Shown: one piece after another, positions 8,991 through 18,831 of the stretch | Layout: each line of letters opens with the position of its first letter | Position numbering within the stretch: position 1 is the stretch's first letter | NCBI RefSeq assembly: GCF_000485595.1 | Contig: NW_014578427.1 | Coordinates: forward strand, 23,728 to 45,490 | Origin: Priapulus caudatus | Lineage: Eukaryota; Priapulida; Priapulimorpha; Priapulimorphida; Priapulidae | Direction: 5' to 3' | Length of the DNA: 21,763 nucleotides | Made by a program: the position numbers and the translations under genes | The notes under the pieces: model-generated | Database searches by the model: none | What the model saw: the letters and a program-made list of their open reading frames with translations, nothing else | What the model was told of the DNA's origin: nothing

Positions 8991-9072
8991 TGGCGGGGGA
9001 GATTGGGAGCGCTTCTGTCCTGTGTTTGCGTAGAGCGCGAATAGCTTATGAGCTTTCGATCTTCTCGAGGCG

Positions 9073-9132
9073 TGACGTCAGGTCACGTTTTATCGCCATC
9101 GCGCGGATGTACGCTGATTTGCGATGACGTCA
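9073..9132. promoter_or_regulatory. Pair of TGACGTCA (CRE-type) sites
   Basis: The full palindrome TGACGTCA occurs at 9073-9080 and 9125-9132, 52 bp apart, at the edge of a CpG-rich stretch. It is the consensus for CREB/ATF bZIP factors. No TATA box or gene start was identified next to it, so a regulatory role is only a possibility. Confidence 0.3.
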
Positions 9133-9179
9133 TAGCGCGCGTGCATGAGGTCCCGCGATTCGTTGAGAAACAGTAGCGG

Positions 9180-9840
9180 TGTTTATGCGAGCCTCGTCAT
9201 ACTTCCTCTCTAATCCGTCATCTGTGACATTGCGTGCTCTCAAAAATTCGAATGAATCGAATGTTTATAGCCAAATTAGCATCAATACACTACTCGATAT
9301 TATGTTTAGTAATGAAAGGTTTTGTAGCAGTCCACTATCAAGAATCGACTATCAAAATTACGGTTATTTACATTATCTATATACTGTTATATGTAGGCTC
9401 TCGCATTATTATCGTTAATACGTGTTATGTATTGTCTCGCTATCAGGAACGTGATATGCCCCCTCTACCTGCGCCTGCCGCGGTTACGTAATGTGTTTAT
9501 CTTCATATCGCGTTTATCTTCTTATCAAATGCCAAGGCCATTATTTTGCCTCGGGAGACTGTACATTTCCATTTGTACACATTGCCGTCGTTTACGTGTA
9601 TGTTTAGAGGTCCTTAGACCAGATTAATGACACTAATAACAATAAAGATGAAATATGCAGTTCGTGAATCAGCTGCTATAGAAAGGGTGCGCGACGAGCT
9701 ATATATCTAAAGATATTAGCGCGGAATATATGCAATAAACTTCAGCACCGCTGCAGATATCTCCTGATGATGTCAGGAAATATCTTAATTTTAATAACCA
9801 TTTTTTGTCACCGTCATTTGAAACCGTCTGCAACTAACGG
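9180..9840. other. Unrecognised intergenic DNA with one hairpin
   Basis: No gene is recognised. AGATATCTCCTGA (9755-9767) and TCAGGAAATATCT (9773-9785) form a 13-bp hairpin with one mismatch and a 5-nt loop. Short + strand open frames at 9179-9627 show no domain. Confidence 0.5.
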
Positions 9841-9849
9841 AAGCCGTGC

Positions 9850-9980
9850 TGCGTGCGTACCTGCATGCCTACCTGTGTGCGTGCGTATGTGCGCGCATAT
9901 GTGCATGTGCGTGCGTATTATTGCACTGCGTGTGAACTGTGTACCTGTGTGTGTGCACTGTGTGCGTGTGTGTGACCCCC
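9850..9980. repeat. Imperfect GT/GC-rich microsatellite
   Basis: Repeats of GTGCGTGC, GTGTGC and related words, ending in a C run. Confidence 0.85.
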
Positions 9981-10199
9981 CCCCGACCCTCTATAACATC
10001 GATCTTCATTTGTATAGCACATCTCCGCGTCCTAGTCACGTATAGCTCATTCTCGTCTCATCACATCTACATCCGTATCCCATCCTCATAGTTCGCGTAT
10101 CTGGTGTCGCTGGTCATGTTATTCGCGTATAACTAATCGATATGTCGTGACTGTGTGTATGTGATGCCGCGCGGTGTTCAACCCGAACATCTCGTTCGC

Positions 10200-10470
10200 A
10201 TTTCGCGTCCCCCCGTATCATGATAGTTCCATAACTCTTTCACGCCATATCCCTTCTCTCATCCCCCCCCCCCGTATATCATACCTTCTTATTATATTCA
10301 TGCAGCCTCCCCCCCTCCCCATCCCTCCTCACATCCCATCCCTCCTCACACATCACTCGTTCCACATTCACGTGTCCCATCCTACCCGCATGTCACATTT
10401 TCACTTTACACGCCCGCGTAGCACCCCACGCAGCACGCTCACGCGTCTAACCTCCCCCCCCCCCTCATCG
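10200..10470. repeat. C-rich polypyrimidine region
   Basis: The region has several C runs and repeats of CATCCCTCCTCACA around 10320-10350. The 156-codon frame at 10174-10644 is dominated by Pro, Ser, His and Thr from this composition. I do not accept it as a gene. Confidence 0.7.
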
Positions 10471-10983
10471 CCGTATCGCATTCACGCATTACATCTGATA
10501 CGTGCATCCGCGATGTTTATCAGCGTACGTATCCGCCGCTCGTGCGGTGCACCCACCCCTGCGCGCAGCAGACGACGAGCACATCGTCATCACATCGTCA
10601 TCAATCACGTGCATGCGCTGCGATGGATGAACGACCTTCCGTGACCGCTACGTGCGCGCAAAGGTACCGTCGGTTGCGCGGCGCTATGGATTTAAGAACG
10701 GTGCACGCGCGCAAGCGTAAACCCGAGTTGATTTTTTTTTTTTTTAATGTCGTTCGTGTTCGATGACTTTTAGTTTACTTATATGCGTGTATTTATCGTG
10801 ATCGTGATCGCGTCATTAGTTCGACTTGGGCGAGCTCGGGCGCTGCCGTGTTGTTATTCACGGACAGTGTATATAGGCACGCGCGCGCGCATGTAAGCCG
10901 GACATACAGTTAGCATGCTGAGCCGTTCAGCAGTGTGCCAGAAAGACCCCGCTGCGATTACACACAGAGAGTCACACCATCAC
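10471..10983. other. CpG-rich intergenic DNA
   Basis: No gene is recognised. It contains a T run (about 10732-10745), a GTGATC repeat (about 10799-10809), a TATATA word near 10870 and (CG)n near 10880. A promoter is possible but I see no linked coding sequence. Confidence 0.4.
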
Positions 10984-11031
10984 AACCACCGCTGCCACCA
11001 CCATCACCGCCGCCGCCGCCGCCACCACCAC
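10984..11031. repeat. CCA/CCG trinucleotide repeat
   Basis: Interrupted CCACCA and CCGCCG triplets directly abut the fold-back element at 11033. Confidence 0.85.
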
Positions 11032-11032
11032 A

Positions 11033-11149
11033 ACTGACGAAATTTTTGTCCATCTCTGCGATAGACTTCCTCATGTCTGATGATTCCAGGTAGATGGCAG
11101 CACTGGAAACGGACATCCTATCGGAGAGATGGACGAAAATTTCGTCAGT
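11033..11149. mobile_element. 117-bp fold-back (MITE-like) element
   Basis: The 32-bp arms 11033-11064 and 11118-11149 are reverse complements at 30 of 32 positions. They start ACTGACGAAATTTT and end CGATAG. The 53-nt centre folds again: ATGTC/GACAT (11073-11077, 11112-11116) and TTCCAG/CTGGAA (11084-11089, 11103-11108). No target-site duplication is clear, so the superfamily is unknown. It could also be a transcribed hairpin. Confidence 0.7.
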
Positions 11150-12182
11150 GTAAGTTATTTTTAACTTAATTTGGATCTAACTGAGATAAACTTTATTAGC
11201 ATGTGAACTATATAGATCCGATGAAATTATTCAATCAACGATCCGTGTCGTGTTTCCGATAAACATTCTTGTTTCGTTTCGTTCTCCATACCCATCATAA
11301 TCCGTCCGCCATGCTTGCGCCTTCTTAGACGTTGTATTTCCTCTGACGTAGCTCTCCCGGTCAACTGCAACACGGTAAGAAATACGTCGCGGTTTGGATG
11401 ACAACACAATTGTTAGTTGCAGAGAAAACGAAGGGTGTGCTTGCGGTCGTCGTGGGTTATATATCACGCTGGTACGCACTCCAAGACCGGAAAATGCGCC
11501 TGCCACGCTTTGGCCTATATACCCTATACGACGTACCGGCGGGCACGTCAGTAGCTTCGGTATAGCCACCTGTACGTGGTCTATATCCACATTGCCTCCC
11601 GGACTGGCGCCCCTGGATCTTCTTACATAGAAAGATCTTAGTCGACAGCACGAATCGAACGCCTTGATCGATGAACGGTCTTATATCGAAAAGTGGGAAG
11701 ACACGTACGTGTATTTACGTTTTTTCTCGACGCCCGGACGAAAATTCGCATTAATTATTAAAACCACAGATGTAGTAAGGTAATATTTGTTATCAGATCT
11801 ATGTAATAACTTCCTGTAGTTGGCACGTAAAGCGTTTTATTCCATGCATTGCTTAGATTTTTAAGAAAATACTACTCTAATGACAGATAGGTAAAAACAA
11901 ACGTATAGCACTCGTTTTAAAGGATAATTAGAAGAAAGAGCTTTAAATTTATATATATCTATCTAACTTACAACAAAACTGCTGTACATTTCCCGTACGT
12001 TTTACACTAAAAGTCAAGAAAGCCGATTATAATTGACACTTTCTTCCCGCCGATAGACGAATTCATGGGTGTATTCGTGAAATAAGAAAAAAAAACTACT
12101 CGAAACCCGATTGCTATAGGCGGTCTGTGACCTTTCCGCAGCGGACAGCGTGACAGCGATGTTATTAAGAATGAAGCGCAAT
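11150..12182. other. Unrecognised intergenic DNA
   Basis: The longest frames (11231-11590 minus, 119 codons; 11394-11630 plus, 78 codons) overlap each other. They have mixed composition but no domain I can identify. AT-rich sequence follows from 11700. I see no reliable gene. Confidence 0.4.
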
Positions 12183-12217
12183 AACCACCACCACCACCAC
12201 CACAACAACAACAACAG
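12183..12217. repeat. (CCA)n then (ACA)n trinucleotide repeat
   Basis: CACCACCACC followed by ACAACAACAA, about 35 bp. Confidence 0.9.
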
Positions 12218-12545
12218 CGTGCCGAGAAATATGTGTTGATAATAATATACTGGTGTGTGAGAATTCTGACGTACACGGTGTGCACATACGTGCGTCCGTG
12301 TATTTATAGTATTTATATATTTAGATGTAGGGTGAGCGTACAGGACAGGATCCTATATTGTGTACACGGGGTGGGAGAGATGTTTCAATGCAGGAACGGA
12401 TGTGACGCATGTGTCTGGCTGCACGCGAAAGCCTATCGCCATACCTCGCTCGCCTGATGAAACGCACTCGCTGTAGTTTACGGTAACAGATTTCTGCGTG
12501 CGCCGGCGACGTGCGGCGCCGTCTGTTACAATTCCGGCTACGCAC

Positions 12546-12553
12546 GCAGTCAC
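12546..12553. repeat. Target-site duplication GCAGTCAC (left)
   Basis: Exact 8-bp copy adjoining the left end of the MITE. Confidence 0.85.
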
Positions 12554-12874
12554 CACAGGCACTTGGGAGCGTTTCAGTAACATATAATGCTAAATAAATA
12601 CGAAATCTATTTACTATCTATGTCTTAATGTTTCTCTACTCTCTTTCGCCTATTATTGCCGACATTTTCCTGTAAATGCCGTGCAAATGCTCCTCTGCAA
12701 CACACATGTACACCGCGATGTATCTCCATATATATATATATAAAGATGTGTCAGTGTGCGGCAGCGTGCGCATGTGTACATGTGTGTTACAGAGGAGCAT
12801 TTCCACGTAAAGGTAGTAAATAAATTGCGTATTTATTTAGCATTATATTTTATTGAAACCTACAAGTGCCTGTG
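12554..12874. mobile_element. hAT-like palindromic MITE (321 bp)
   Basis: The ends are CACAGGCACTTG and CAAGTGCCTGTG. The arms stay complementary far inward, sharing ATAATGCTAAATAAATACG and AATGCTCCTCTG, then ACACACATGTACAC. The left arm has about 40-50 bp extra between 12617 and 12672. The centre is an (AT)n hairpin tip near 12728-12742. An 8-bp duplication GCAGTCAC flanks both sides exactly. Eight-bp duplications and CA-starting ends are typical of hAT transposons. There is no coding sequence, so it would move only with a transposase supplied elsewhere. Confidence 0.85.
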
Positions 12875-12882
12875 GCAGTCAC
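12875..12882. repeat. Target-site duplication GCAGTCAC (right)
   Basis: Exact 8-bp copy adjoining the right end of the MITE. Confidence 0.85.
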
Positions 12883-12959
12883 GATGCCGCGGATGACAAC
12901 ACCTGCCGTGAGCATCATAATGACGTCATGCATGCCGCCTGGCGCAGACGGATTATTGC

Positions 12960-13908
12960 TTGCGCGTGTGTATGTGTGAGCGCGTGTGCGTGTGTACGTG
13001 CATGTGTGTGCCCGCGTGTATGCGTGCGCTTGCGCGTATGTTTGTGGCTGTGTGCGCGTGCGTGCGTGTGAGCGTGCGTGTGTACGAGCGTGCGTGCGTG
13101 TGAGCGTGTGCATATGTGTGTATGTGCATGCGTGTGTGCGTGGCACTGCGTGCGTGTGTGCGTGTGCGCGTGCGTACGTGTGAGCGTGCGTGCGTGTGGC
13201 TGTGTGTATATGTGTGTATGTGCATGCGTGTGTGCATGTGCGTGTGTGTGTGCGTGCTTGCGTGCGTGCGTGCGTGCGTGTGAGCGTGCGTGCGTGTGGT
13301 TGTGTGTATATGTGTGTATGTGCATGCGTGTGTGCGTGTGTGCATGTGCGTGTGTGCATGTGTGTGTGCGTGCGTGCGTGTCGGTTTGTGTGTATATGTG
13401 TGTATGTGCAGTGCGTGTGGTGGCGTGTTGCATGTGCGTGTGCGGTGTGTGTGCGTGTGCGTGCGTTGCGTGCGTAGCTGTGGTTGTGTGTATAGTGTGT
13501 GTATGTGCATGCCGGTGTGTGTGTGTGTGCGCGATGCGTGCGTGCGTGTGCGTGTGTGTGTGTGGTGTGGCGTGTGCGTGTGTGTGTGTGTGTGCGGTGT
13601 GGCATGTGCGTGTGCGTGTGCGTGTGCGTCGTGCGTGTGTGCGTGCGTGCGTGCGGAGTGAGCGCCGTGCGTGCGTGTGAGGCGGTTGCGTGCGTGTGAG
13701 CGTGTGCGTGCGTGTAAGCGTGCGTGCGTGTGGTTGTGTGTATATGTGTGTGCGTGTGTGCATGTGCGTGTGCGTGTGCGTGTGCGTTCAGTGCGTGTGT
13801 GCGTGTGGTTGTGTGTATATGTGTGTATGTGCATGCGTGTGCGTGTGCGTGTGTGCGTGTGGTTGTGTGTGTATCTGTGTATGTGCATGCGTGTGTGCAT
13901 GTGCGTGT

Positions 13909-13949
<41 letters not shown>

Positions 13950-14130
13950 TGTGCGTGTGCCGTGTGCGTGTGGCGTGTGCGGTGTGCGTGTGCGCTGTGG
14001 CGTGTGGCGTTGAGCGGTGCGTGTTGTGGCCGTGTGGGTGTGCGCGGTATGTTGTGTATGTGTGGGTGTTCGTGCGTGTGCGTGCATGTGTGCGTGCCGT
14101 GTTGCGTGCTGCGTGTGCGTGTGCGTGGTG
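12960..14130. repeat. 1.2-kb GT-rich array with higher-order repeat
   Basis: Almost the whole stretch is GTGC/GTGT on the + strand. A recognisable unit with TGTGTGTATATGTGTG then TATGTGCATGCGTG recurs at about 13196, 13297, 13385, 13483, 13733, 13806 and 13862. Many intervals are near 90-100 bp, so it is a diverged minisatellite and not only a dinucleotide run. The long His/Thr frame (minus, 12850-14187) and Cys/Val/Arg frames (plus) are translations of the array. Confidence 0.9.
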
Positions 14131-15239
14131 TGAGCGCGATGTGGTAAAAACCGTGTCAACGACATTATTGTGAGCCATACAGACCATTTAGGACGGCTCC
14201 CATCAACCGGTTCTTACTTTCTAACACATCTTTTATGTTTCGATACAAACTATTCAGGGTAATGATTTGTTTGGTTAACTCTGTTTAATTTTTTCCCACT
14301 CCAATTTACCTTATATTTCTTGCCTCATTTATTATTATTATTTTAAGCCTAATACTATATCAATGTGTTATAATATTCTGGAAGATAGTTACGTGTCATC
14401 GCTGGCCGCATATTTATATACGTAGTAAGTGAAATCGACGCAACGTGATTGATCGAACGCAAGTATAAGCCAAATGGGTTTGGTACATACTTGCATGTGC
14501 TTTCCCCGTAAGGATTTTCAAGTTTATTGAAGAGCCGTGTATGTTAGTTATTGTATTTAGCTCGCGAGGGGCGCTAGCAGTACAAGGCTAAAATTAGAAG
14601 GGGGGGGGGGGCGAAAATGCGTAACGCTGAATGTTTCGCGTCGTGAATGTCAGTTTATCCATTCGACGGCAGTGGCAACGTTGTTGCGTATGTAGAAACG
14701 GGAGGCAAAATGATCTCGTGTGCACGCACGCACGCACGCGAACGCGGCGCTCACACACCACACACACCGATACAGCTAACTACGACCGTTACGCGTTTAA
14801 AATACAGACAATTACATGCTGCCGCCTAGTAAATATCGATAGGACGAGATCGGCTGTCCAGCCGAAATATAATCGACTGCACTCGGCGCCGGAATGCTCG
14901 CCGCGTCTGCGTATGTAAATCGATGACCGTTGCGAGTCTATATCGACGGCGCATGCGTAAAACCCCAAATCCGAGATTCCAGCACACGCGAGTTGGGCTG
15001 GGGTGCGGACATTTTGTACGTAGCGCCATCTAGCGAGACCTGGCTGCAGCATTTACGGTATCATTCTGTTGACTTCACTACGACTCGATTTATACGAATC
15101 TCGTGCTCGAAAAGTTGTAATGAGCTTTTCGTTGCGCCTGGCTAATGGAACGGTTATACCTGTATGTACGAATATATGTATATACGATATCCTGTAATGT
15201 CCGCAGCCATTGGTTATACGTTAGCATCAAGCTGAGACG
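14111..15239 (+). repeat. Duplicated segment, copy 1 (MITE-empty)
   Basis: Matches 18002-19244 in direct orientation along its length. Shared stretches include GGTAAAAACCGTGTCAACG, ACTATATCAATGTG, TTGGTACATACTTGCATGTG and CAGCCATTGGTTATACG. The left edge lies in the GT array and the right edge is near GAGACG at 15234-15239. I recognise no gene in it. At 14984-14992 it has one ACACGCGAG, where copy 2 carries an inserted element. Confidence 0.9.
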
Positions 15240-15278
15240 TTAACAATAATGAGGATGTCTATTTTATATACATAATAT

Positions 15279-15332
15279 CAGGAGGATATTATGGATCACG
15301 AGGATCAGGAGGATCCCTATTATCTACTCCTG
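15279..15332. mobile_element. Miniature palindromic element A (54 bp)
   Basis: Begins CAGGAG and ends CTCCTG, flanked on both sides by ATAATAT (7 bp, perfect). Its right arm CCTATTATCTACTCCTG is identical to that of the element at 19417. The left arm is altered and carries an extra CAGGAGGAT word, so this copy pairs only at its ends. Confidence 0.65.
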
Positions 15333-15482
15333 ATAATATCTTATTACGCTGCATGCTGGTGTGCTACTGGTCGAGTGCGTTTGAAGATGAAATAAAGCCA
15401 TTTCATTTGAAGCCAATGAAAAACACACATACATACGCCCAACCACACGCGAACACAATATCACGCGCGCGCACGCACTGAG

Positions 15483-15612
15483 ATATATAATTATATATAT
15501 ATATATATATATATATCTTAACACAAAATTACCAGCGTTCTCTCTACCTCTATCTCCCCCTCCTCCTTCTTTCTATCCCTCTCCCTCTCTATTCCTCCCC
15601 CTCTCTCTCCCG
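15483..15612. repeat. (AT)n followed by CT-rich tract
   Basis: (AT)n at 15483-15517, then a polypyrimidine stretch of CTCTC, CCTCC and TTCTTTC words at 15539-15610. Confidence 0.9.
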
Positions 15613-15977
15613 TGACCATGCAGGGCGATAGGAATCCACTATAATGTAATTCATAAAATGTGTATTTAGTTGGAAATGTTGAGTATTATCTGTAGGCATA
15701 TATATATACGTTAGCAGGCTATCAAAACGAGAGGCTGGTAGGAAAAATGATGAGCCGGAAACGCGTGATGGTAATCCTCAATATAGTGGCGATTCGTTCC
15801 CCTGAGAATCCCGTCAAGGGGCAATGCACGTAAACAGGTGGCTTTGCGGTACCAAATATAGATAGTGAGATCGAGTACTGTAGGTGCGGCGTAAGCAGCA
15901 TGCATTCGAGGCTAAATCCTTTAATCTCGCAAAACAGTGGCCTTCCCGCCTCGGTTGGTTATCCCAACGCTGGGCAA
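15613..15977. other. Unrecognised intergenic DNA
   Basis: No gene or repeat is recognised. A short minus-strand frame (15711-15905) has no identifiable domain. Confidence 0.5.
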
Positions 15978-16210
15978 GGGGTTAAATACCACCTTATGAC
16001 GTTTAGTGGGGTTAAAGTCTACCAGCGAGGATTAGGTGGCTAAATACGACTAGCGAGGTGTGCGGGTCAAAAAACCACTATCGTGGTGTTGGGGGGGGGA
16101 TAAAAAAAAACTCCAGCGAGGGTAAGGGGTGCTAAAAGCCCCTGGCGAGAGGGAGGGGGACGAAAATCTATAGCAGCGAGGGGTAGGGGATTAGACACTA
16201 GAAGCGGTGG
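15978..16210. repeat. Degenerate ~30-bp minisatellite
   Basis: About eight units follow the pattern GGGG-n-TAAA-n-AGCGAGG. The TAAA-like positions fall near 15983, 16012, 16041, 16067, 16101, 16133, 16162 and 16191, a spacing of 26-34 bp. Several units share CCAGCGAGG or TAGCGAGG. Divergence is high, so the array is old. Confidence 0.7.
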
Positions 16211-16690
16211 GTGTACGGTGAGCGCTGTACGATCCCCAGCGGCGTCTAGCCGCGCATTTTTTTCAAATGACCATTTCTGGCCGTCAGTGAGAACTGAATT
16301 TGGGAAACATTGAGTAAAATGGAGGTTTGAAATCCTCACGTATGACTGACTGCTTGGCGGCTTTTTCTACTCGTTGAGCTGGAGAGGGCATGGTCCTGAT
16401 GCCCCCCCCCCACCCCGCCGCCGATCATCCCGTGGCTGTTCCACTCTTGCACGATCCTATATCCTGCACAGCGCAGTGGCGTAAGGGGGCCATGGCCTAC
16501 CTCTTGATCCGAAAGTAAAAATAAAAATATAGACGTATTCGCAGACGCGTGCAACGAGGGAATTGGCGGTAATGAGCATAGTTGTGCGTTAATTCGTGCT
16601 CGATTTTTGCAGATGCAGACTGCGGTACAATAGCGACGCGTCGTGACCGCACACGCGTTCGTTTCTTTCCGTGCCCACATCTCCGCCTCG
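16211..16690. other. Unrecognised intergenic DNA
   Basis: No gene is recognised. A minus-strand frame (16336-16767, 143 codons) ends in microsatellite sequence on its N-terminal side. It has no domain I can name. Confidence 0.45.
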
Positions 16691-16691
16691 T

Positions 16692-16832
16692 GTATATATA
16701 TATATATATATATATATGGTGGTGTGAAATATCGCGCTAGCCTCGGGGGTAATCTGTCATTAGGCATCGTGCGATATTCGCCGTCATCGTCAACGTCGTC
16801 GTCGTCGGCGGCGGCGGCGGCGCTGGGCGGCG
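16692..16832. repeat. (TA)n and (GTC/GGC)n microsatellites
   Basis: TA repeats at 16693-16717, and GTCGTCGTC followed by GGCGGCGGC at about 16793-16832. Confidence 0.9.
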
Positions 16833-17049
16833 TGCTGTGACGTTACGGGTCTGTCGTCGATGATTCTTGGCTGCGTGTCTTCACATCTGTTGGCTCGCGT
16901 CAAGCGCCGTATGACTTACCGTTGACGTCGTCATTTCGAGTGCAGTGGTTAATCTAGTATCTATATAGAAATCTTGTTTTTACTATTTTTCTTTTTTCTT
17001 AATTATTCTGACCAATGACAATACCATGCATGAAAATGTATATACAATG

Positions 17050-17073
17050 ATATATATATATATATATATATAT
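17050..17073. repeat. (AT)n microsatellite
   Basis: Twelve or so AT units. Confidence 0.9.
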
Positions 17074-17480
17074 TAGGTTCTATACAATAACATGTGTATA
17101 TAGATATCCTTCTGCATATGACGCACGCACCGATACTTTCTCATCGGCGTCTGCCACATTTTAATCCGCGGGCTCGATCTCCGCGTTACATTATAATGAT
17201 CGGCACTGGCATCGCGTCGGCGTGTGTTGCCGTGCGCTCGGCAGGCAGGCAAGGTAAACACCGCACACGGCACATCTGATTACGTTTGCTCGCGCAAGCG
17301 GTGTGACAATGGCGGCCGAGGCGGCCGCGATACGCGATGCCCGCGTTCTGCCCGCGTGCCTACGACGCACGCATGCTCGCTGTTTTGCGTGAAAGAGGGG
17401 GTGCACTGGCTCGATAGTTTCACGCTGTTCGTTTTCGGGAAACGCGGCACATTACGTCGAGTATTGTATACTTGCCCCAC
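17074..17480. other. CpG-rich DNA without recognised gene
   Basis: The + strand frame 17224-17634 and minus-strand frames here overlap. None has a recognised motif, and the + frame ends in CT-repeat translation. Confidence 0.4.
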
Positions 17481-17610
17481 TACCCCGTATCTCTCGCTTC
17501 TCTATCTCTCTCCCTCTCCCCCTCTCTCTCTCTCTATCTACCTACGTATATATATTTTTTTTTTCGCTGTCTCCCTTTTTCTCTCGCTCTCTCTCTCTCT
17601 CTCTCTCTTC
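17481..17610. repeat. CT-rich microsatellite
   Basis: TCTCTC runs with T and C runs between, followed at 17625-17662 by GAACGTGAA hexamer-like repeats. Confidence 0.9.
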
Positions 17611-17710
17611 CACACCAACATCGATAGAACGTGAATACGAACGTGAACGTGAAACGTGAACGCGATAGAATATATAAAGGGGATATATATAAGGGGGGGG
17701 GTGATTATAT

Positions 17711-17753
17711 CAGGAGCTAATAATGACAAATAATTAGTCATTATTAGCTCCTG
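17711..17753. mobile_element. Miniature palindromic element B (43 bp)
   Basis: CAGGAGCTAATAATGAC and its exact complement flank a 9-nt loop. With the adjoining AT bases the stem is 19 bp without mismatch (17709-17727 and 17737-17755). The flanks are ATTATAT on the left and ATTCTAT on the right, 6 of 7 identical, as expected of an ageing target duplication. It has the same CAGGAG...CTCCTG ends as elements A, C and D. Confidence 0.7.
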
Positions 17754-17760
17754 ATTCTAT

Positions 17761-18001
17761 GAAGGGTAAAGCGCGCTGTCAGTATTTAATACCGGTGTGA
17801 TCTCATTCGTAACGATATCTGCGCTTGCGGTTTGTAGTATAGAATACGACTTGCGTAAGGTTAGACGTAGGCTTCAGTTTAGGATAAAGCGTAATATGAA
17901 ATCGCGTATACGCAGTCTGCATTTTAGTAGCTTCGTACAGCCACCCAGACCTGCATCTTGAGTTCGTGTGTGGATTCGCTCACTTTTACGGACTCTTTGC
18001 A
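17761..18001. other. Unrecognised spacer upstream of copy 2
   Basis: No gene or repeat is recognised. Confidence 0.5.
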
Positions 18002-18831
18002 GCGTGTGCGTGTGCGTGTGTGTGAGCGGGATGTGGTAAAAACCGTGTCAACGACATTATTTGTGACATACAGAAGCATTTAGGACGGCTCCCCATCACC
18101 GTTCTTTTTTTACACATTTTATGTTTCGATTACAATACTATGTCAGGGTATGATGTTGTTGTTATACTCTGTTTAATTTTTTTCCCTTTAATTTACTCTT
18201 ATTTTACTTCTCATTTATTATTATTAATTTAGTCCTAATACTATATCAATGTGTTATAATTCTGGAAGATATTTACGTGGCCATCGCCGGCATATTTATA
18301 TATACGTAGTAAGTGAAATCGACCAAGTGATTGATGAACCAAGTATACCAAATGGTTGGTACATACTTGCATGTGCTGGCGTAGGATTTTCAAGTTATTG
18401 AAGAGCCGTGTAGTTAGTTATTGTCTTTTAGCTCGCGAGGGGGCGCTAAGCAGTACAGGCTAAAATTAGAAGCGAAGTGCGTAGCGGCTGAATGTTTCGC
18501 GTCGTGAATTGTCAGTTATCCATTCGACCAGTGGCAACGTTGTTGCGTATGTAGAAACGGGAGCAGACGTGATCTCGTGTGCACGCACGCACGCACGCAC
18601 GCACGCTCACACACCCACACACACCGATAACAGCTACACGACGTTACGCGTTTAAAATACAGACAATTACTCTTGCCGCCTAGTAAATATCAGATAGGAC
18701 GAGATCGCTGTCAGCCGAAATATATCGATCCCCGCGTAACGCTCGCCGTCTCGTAATGTAATCGATGACGTTAGCGAGTCTAATCGACGGGCGCATGCGT
18801 AAAGCCACATCCGAGATTCCACACCCGCGAG

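Noticed and set aside
8319-9044. 241-codon frame with poly-Ser, poly-Ala and Cys/Val/Arg stretches
   Set aside because: Composed of AGC then GTGC microsatellites. The short unique middle shows no domain or splice context.
9764-9780. CTGATGA ... GAAA at 9764-9780 as a second hammerhead candidate
   Set aside because: Only 6 nt separate the two words, too few for the required stem and loop. The site is better explained by the simple hairpin.
10174-10644. 156-codon Pro/Ser/His-rich frame
   Set aside because: Composition follows the C-rich tract, with no motif or codon-level signal of selection.
11077-11110. Hammerhead ribozyme core words CTGATGA and GAAA inside the 117-bp fold-back
   Set aside because: The stem needed directly after CTGATGA and before GAAA does not form: its first pairs are T-G and T-T. 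The better TTCCAG/CTGGAA stem uses part of the GAAA. No clear cleavage-site stem is present.
11231-11590. 119-codon minus-strand frame of mixed composition
   Set aside because: No family recognised, no splice or start support, and an overlapping open frame on the other strand. Left as undetermined DNA.
12850-14187. 445-codon minus-strand frame rich in His and Thr
   Set aside because: It is the translation of the GT/GC microsatellite array. Overlapping long frames exist on both strands, as expected when a repeat lacks stop codons.
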